Below the pieces are notes generated by a model, which was given only the letters and a program-made list of their open reading frames with translations, was not told the DNA's origin and searched no databases. This document shows, in pieces, positions 61,253-64,000 of a stretch of DNA of 64,000 nt. The first letter of the stretch is position 1. Every line of letters begins with the position of its first letter. This stretch comes from JAPLJU01 sp964547985 (GTDB lineage: Bacteria; Desulfobacterota; Syntrophia; Syntrophales; UBA2192), in NCBI GenBank assembly GCA_964547985.1, contig CAZJPV010000003.1, positions 1-64,000 on the forward strand, given 5' to 3'. The translations under genes were made by a program, and so were the position numbers.

Positions 61253-62083
61253 TCACCTCATCATCACGCATTTTGTGCAGACCATCTGCTCGACGGCCTC
61301 CTTCGTGATAGACTTTCCGAAGAGGGTTTTGAGTTCACGGCTTCTGGCCGAATCATCCCGGAAGAGAACGCCGATCGGGATTTTGGTATCCCAGGCGTCT
61401 GCAAGCTTGAGGGCTTCGTACCGGTTTTTCGCCGGTTTATCCAGTGTATAGACCCGCTCCCTGTACCAACCGTAGGTGTTGATCCTGTTGAAAGTGACAC
61501 AGGGCTGGAGGACGTCCACGAGGGCGGTACCCTTGAAGAGGATGGCTTCCCTGATCACGGATTTCAGATGGTCTTTTTCCCCGGCAAATCCCCGGGCCAC
61601 AAAAGGCGCGCCCATCGTGATGGCGAGCGACACGGGGTTGAGCGGGATGTTTTCGCTCCCCTGGGGATCGAGAAGGTTTTTGACCCCCCGGTCGGTTGTG
61701 GGTGAACTCTGGCCCTTCGTCAATCCGTAGACCTGGTTGTTGGAGGTGAGAATCGTGATGTCGAGTCTCCTCCGGATCGTGTGGATGAAGTGGTTTCCCC
61801 CCTCGCCGTAGTTGCAGCCGTCACCGGAGTAGGCGATGACCGTCAGGTCCGGTCGGGCCAGCTTGATGCCCACGGCAAGCGGAAGCGCCCGTCCATGAAG
61901 CCCATTGAAATAATTGACCTCCAGGTAGTGGGGCATCTTGGCCGCCTGGCCGATCCCCGAGGTCAACACGACCTTGTTAGCCGGGCCGGGCAATTCCTGC
62001 AGGACGCTTTCCAGTACGTCTCGAATCGGGAAATTTCCGCACCCCGGACACCAGGCGCTCTCTTTTCTGGCAATCATCTTCAA
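61253..62083 (-). CDS. 2-Oxoacid:ferredoxin oxidoreductase, beta subunit
   Basis: The 276-residue thiamine diphosphate subunit has CPGCGNFPIRDVL, the TPP motif region AYSGDGCNYGEGGNHFIHTIRR and LTSNNQVYGLTKGQSSPTT, the beta-chain of 2-oxoglutarate- or 2-oxoisovalerate-type oxidoreductases. It forms an operon with the alpha subunit 7 bases upstream. These enzymes transfer electrons to ferredoxin in anaerobes. Confidence 0.92.
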   Translation of the reverse strand: MKMIARKESAWCPGCGNFPIRDVLESVLQELPGPANKVVLTSGIGQAAKMPHYLEVNYFNGLHGRALPLAVGIKLARPDLTVIAYSGDGCNYGEGGNHFIHTIRRRLDITILTSNNQVYGLTKGQSSPTTDRGVKNLLDPQGSENIPLNPVSLAITMGAPFVARGFAGEKDHLKSVIREAILFKGTALVDVLQPCVTFNRINTYGWYRERVYTLDKPAKNRYEALKLADAWDTKIPIGVLFRDDSARSRELKTLFGKSITKEAVEQMVCTKCVMMR

Positions 62084-62090
62084 GCCTCCG

Positions 62091-63719
62091 TCAAGATAGA
62101 TACTTTTTGAGGGTCTGGAAGAGTTCTTTTACCGTGAAGCACTCGCCATTGTACTTGAGGATCTGATGATCCACGCTGATCCCCAGCTCCCGCTTCAGGA
62201 GTCCGGCGAATTGCCCCGTGGCGTTGTTTTCGACTGAAATGATCCTTTTGTTCTTCAGGTTGAAGGGTTTCACCATGTCCTGCGTTAGGGGGTAGACCTG
62301 GCTGAAGTGAAGGGCCCCTGTCCGTACCCCGCCCCCGGTGATCCTCCGGACGGCCTCCTCGACGATCAGTTTGTTTGAACCCCAGTTGATCACGATCACA
62401 TCGGACCCCGGATCCCCGGTGAAGGTGGGCAGGACCGTCTCTTTCTTGAGGAAGTCAGATTTCTTCAGCCGCTTCTCGACCATCCGGGTCCGGAGGCCGA
62501 GATCTTCCGTGATTTTCCCTTCTTCATCGTGCTCGTCGGAGTCGACCCTGACGAGGGCATCGCCTGCGCCCGGGCAGGCCAGAGGAGACAGCCCCGAGGC
62601 TGTCAGCCTGTAGCGATTGTACGACGAGTCGAAAGAGCCGTATTCGCGCCGGATGATTTCAGAGGTGATTTCTTCGATCATCATCTGGACGGAATCAGCG
62701 AGGTATTGATCGGTCAAGATGAAGACCGGTGTCTGGCAACCATCGGCCACATGAAAGCTTTTTCGGGCCAGGATCATGGCCTCGTGGAGGGAACCAGGCG
62801 CGTAGATCGCCCGGGGAAACTCGCCGTGCCCGGCGTGAAGAACGAAGTTCAGGTCCCCCTGCTCGGTCCGGGTCGGGAGGCCCGTTGCCGGGCCGGGACG
62901 CTGCGCCACGATGACGACAAGCGGTGTCTCCGTCATGCCGGCAAGGGAGATGCCTTCCTGCATCAGGGCAAACCCCCCGCCGGATGTCGCCACAAGTGAG
63001 CGAAGCCCCGCGTAGGATGCCCCGAGGGCCATGTTGATGGCTGAAATCTCGTCCTCTGCCTGTTCGAAATGAACGGGGTGATTTAGGGCAACAGTGGATA
63101 TATAGTGCATGATCGAGGTGGCGGGGGTCATGGGGTAACCGGCCATGAACTGGCAGCCGCCGAGAAGGGCCCCGAGCGCCAGGGCCTGGTTGCCGTCAAA
63201 CTTGCAGTGGGCCGGCGCCTTCGGTGCAATGGGGTAACGGCCGGCAACCCCCCAGCGGCGGGCAAATTCGAATCCTGCCGACAGGTGATCGGGATTTGAA
63301 GAAATACCGACGATGCCTGAAAATTTATCCTGCGGGCATCCAATGGCCGCAAGGATCAGCCCGACGAGCATGGTGTTTGTTGCGGTGACCCCCCCGAAGC
63401 GTTCACGGGCCACCTGCTCCATTTCCTTCACCTGACCCGGCGAAAGAAAGACCCCCGACACTGACAAATCCGTTTTGTGGTATTGCTCGGTTTCTGAATC
63501 GAGGGCGATGATCATGTCCCAGGGATCACCGGAGAGGGCGTGGACAGGGTCCCCGGCGATGCGGACCATGTGAAAATTGTGGCCACCCCGTATCCTGGAC
63601 ATGTAGTTCTTGGTGGCAAAGAAATGATAATGAAGCCTGGAAAGAAGCTCGGACAGTTCCATTTCTACCGAGAACATGCCCTGCCCCGCCTCTCCTCCGA
63701 CCAGGACGTTAAATTCCAT
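62091..63719 (-). CDS. 2-Oxoacid:ferredoxin oxidoreductase, fused gamma-alpha subunit
   Basis: The 542-residue protein has an N-terminal gamma domain (VLVGGEAGQGMFSVEMELSELLSRL, about residues 1-180) and then the alpha domain (GNQALALGALLGGCQFMAGYPMTPATSIMHYIS and QAEDEISAINMALGASYAGLRSLVATSGGGFALM). It pairs with the beta subunit. The ATG at 63719 has AGGAGG upstream; a longer frame to 63998 reads over the spacer and is not used. A KorA/VorA-type oxidoreductase; the substrate cannot be told from sequence. Confidence 0.92.
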   Translation of the reverse strand: MEFNVLVGGEAGQGMFSVEMELSELLSRLHYHFFATKNYMSRIRGGHNFHMVRIAGDPVHALSGDPWDMIIALDSETEQYHKTDLSVSGVFLSPGQVKEMEQVARERFGGVTATNTMLVGLILAAIGCPQDKFSGIVGISSNPDHLSAGFEFARRWGVAGRYPIAPKAPAHCKFDGNQALALGALLGGCQFMAGYPMTPATSIMHYISTVALNHPVHFEQAEDEISAINMALGASYAGLRSLVATSGGGFALMQEGISLAGMTETPLVVIVAQRPGPATGLPTRTEQGDLNFVLHAGHGEFPRAIYAPGSLHEAMILARKSFHVADGCQTPVFILTDQYLADSVQMMIEEITSEIIRREYGSFDSSYNRYRLTASGLSPLACPGAGDALVRVDSDEHDEEGKITEDLGLRTRMVEKRLKKSDFLKKETVLPTFTGDPGSDVIVINWGSNKLIVEEAVRRITGGGVRTGALHFSQVYPLTQDMVKPFNLKNKRIISVENNATGQFAGLLKRELGISVDHQILKYNGECFTVKELFQTLKKYLS

Positions 63720-63898
63720 TCTGACCTCCTTTTTTTCGACTGTGCTCGGTTTTTTGTGACGAGGCCTCTTCACGACATCTGGGTCGGTCAAAAGAGATAC
63801 GGCCAGGGCGGGGTTTCGAGTTTGAATAACCGGGATGTCACAACGCCGAAATGACGCAGGCCCGAGGGATTCATGGTCCGGCCTGAGGCGTGAAGGGA

Positions 63899-64000
63899 TT
63901 ACAGCAACCCCCCCTTTTCCATCAGGCCCATAAGCTTTTTGTACACACCCTGCAGGAGGGATTCGATTGTCTCGTTTTTTTTCCGAAGCGGCAGCCATTC
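63899..64000 (-). CDS. C-terminus of an unidentified gene, partial
   Basis: On the minus strand the last 102 bases contain 33 codons and TAA (63899-63901). The residues end with VYKKLMGLMEKGGLL. The frame is open to the window edge, so the gene continues outside. Helical, no domain recognised. A parallel frame there belongs to the longer, rejected extension of the oxidoreductase alpha gene. Confidence 0.4.
   Translation of the reverse strand, partial: EWLPLRKKNETIESLLQGVYKKLMGLMEKGGLL

Noticed and set aside
22..63998. tRNA, rRNA and CRISPR elements
   Set aside because: I looked in the intergenic spaces for tRNA T-loop text and for regularly spaced repeats and found neither; a covariance-model scan would be needed to rule them out fully.

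Overview
This 64-kb window reads as part of a Gram-negative, mainly anaerobic bacterium, most plausibly a Desulfobacterota/Deltaproteobacteria-type genome of the Syntrophales kind. That placement is an inference from gene content, not from a marker-gene tree. The evidence is LPS inner-core genes (KdsB, HldD), a TolC/MacA efflux operon, a 2-oxoacid:ferredoxin oxidoreductase, a two-gene SUF system, archease-RtcB and a selenoprotein. A run of exactly 100 N at 6658-6757 shows it is a scaffold, probably from a draft or metagenome assembly.

Layout. 1-6.3 kb: a 5'-truncated KamA-family radical SAM gene, lipoyl synthase, a PHP-domain protein that carries a near-perfect parS site, SufB/SufC and a MagIII-like DNA glycosylase. 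6.3-9.3 kb: an assembly gap whose two flanks are the same 30 bases, an HtrA/DegP protease and an FAA-hydrolase. 9.5-16 kb: an efflux operon (TolC, MacA-like adaptor, MacB-like ATPase and two separate FtsX-type permeases). 16-21.6 kb: a minus-strand operon of iron-alcohol dehydrogenase, DegT aminotransferase, HldD, KdsB, amidohydrolase and MBL hydrolase. This closely resembles the 8-amino-Kdo (Kdo8N) pathway. 21.7-34.8 kb: the replication-origin core (TrmJ-like, RsmG, ParA, ParB, DnaA, DnaN, GyrB, GyrA), followed by archease and RtcB. DnaA-box-like sites lie in three of its intergenic spaces.

35-37.5 kb: a three-gene minus-strand operon of lipoprotein, LolA-like protein and a 71-codon gene broken by two in-frame TGA codons. 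The small gene encodes a glutaredoxin-like protein with Sec in a UPYT motif and a C-terminal Sec-Gly-Val-stop, fitting the UXX-star selenoprotein type. Each TGA is followed, after the same 20-nt distance, by a hairpin loop reading GUC. This is the most striking item in the window. 37.8-45 kb: small membrane proteins, an EamA transporter coupled to a QueG-like Fe-S protein and a 29-codon membrane peptide, MBL and methyltransferase genes, and a photolyase-related flavoprotein that lacks the usual Cys-x-x-Cys pair. 45-64 kb: repair and redox genes (thioredoxin, MutY, class II photolyase, MutT, nitroreductase), TspO, a thiol-dioxygenase-like cupin, a LdtD/DUF882 peptidoglycan pair, ArsS, HisF and the two oxidoreductase subunits.

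Oxygen- and light-related genes sitting next to ferredoxin-dependent metabolism suggest an anaerobe that meets oxygen and sunlight. I saw no tRNA, rRNA, CRISPR array, insertion sequence or prophage in the window.
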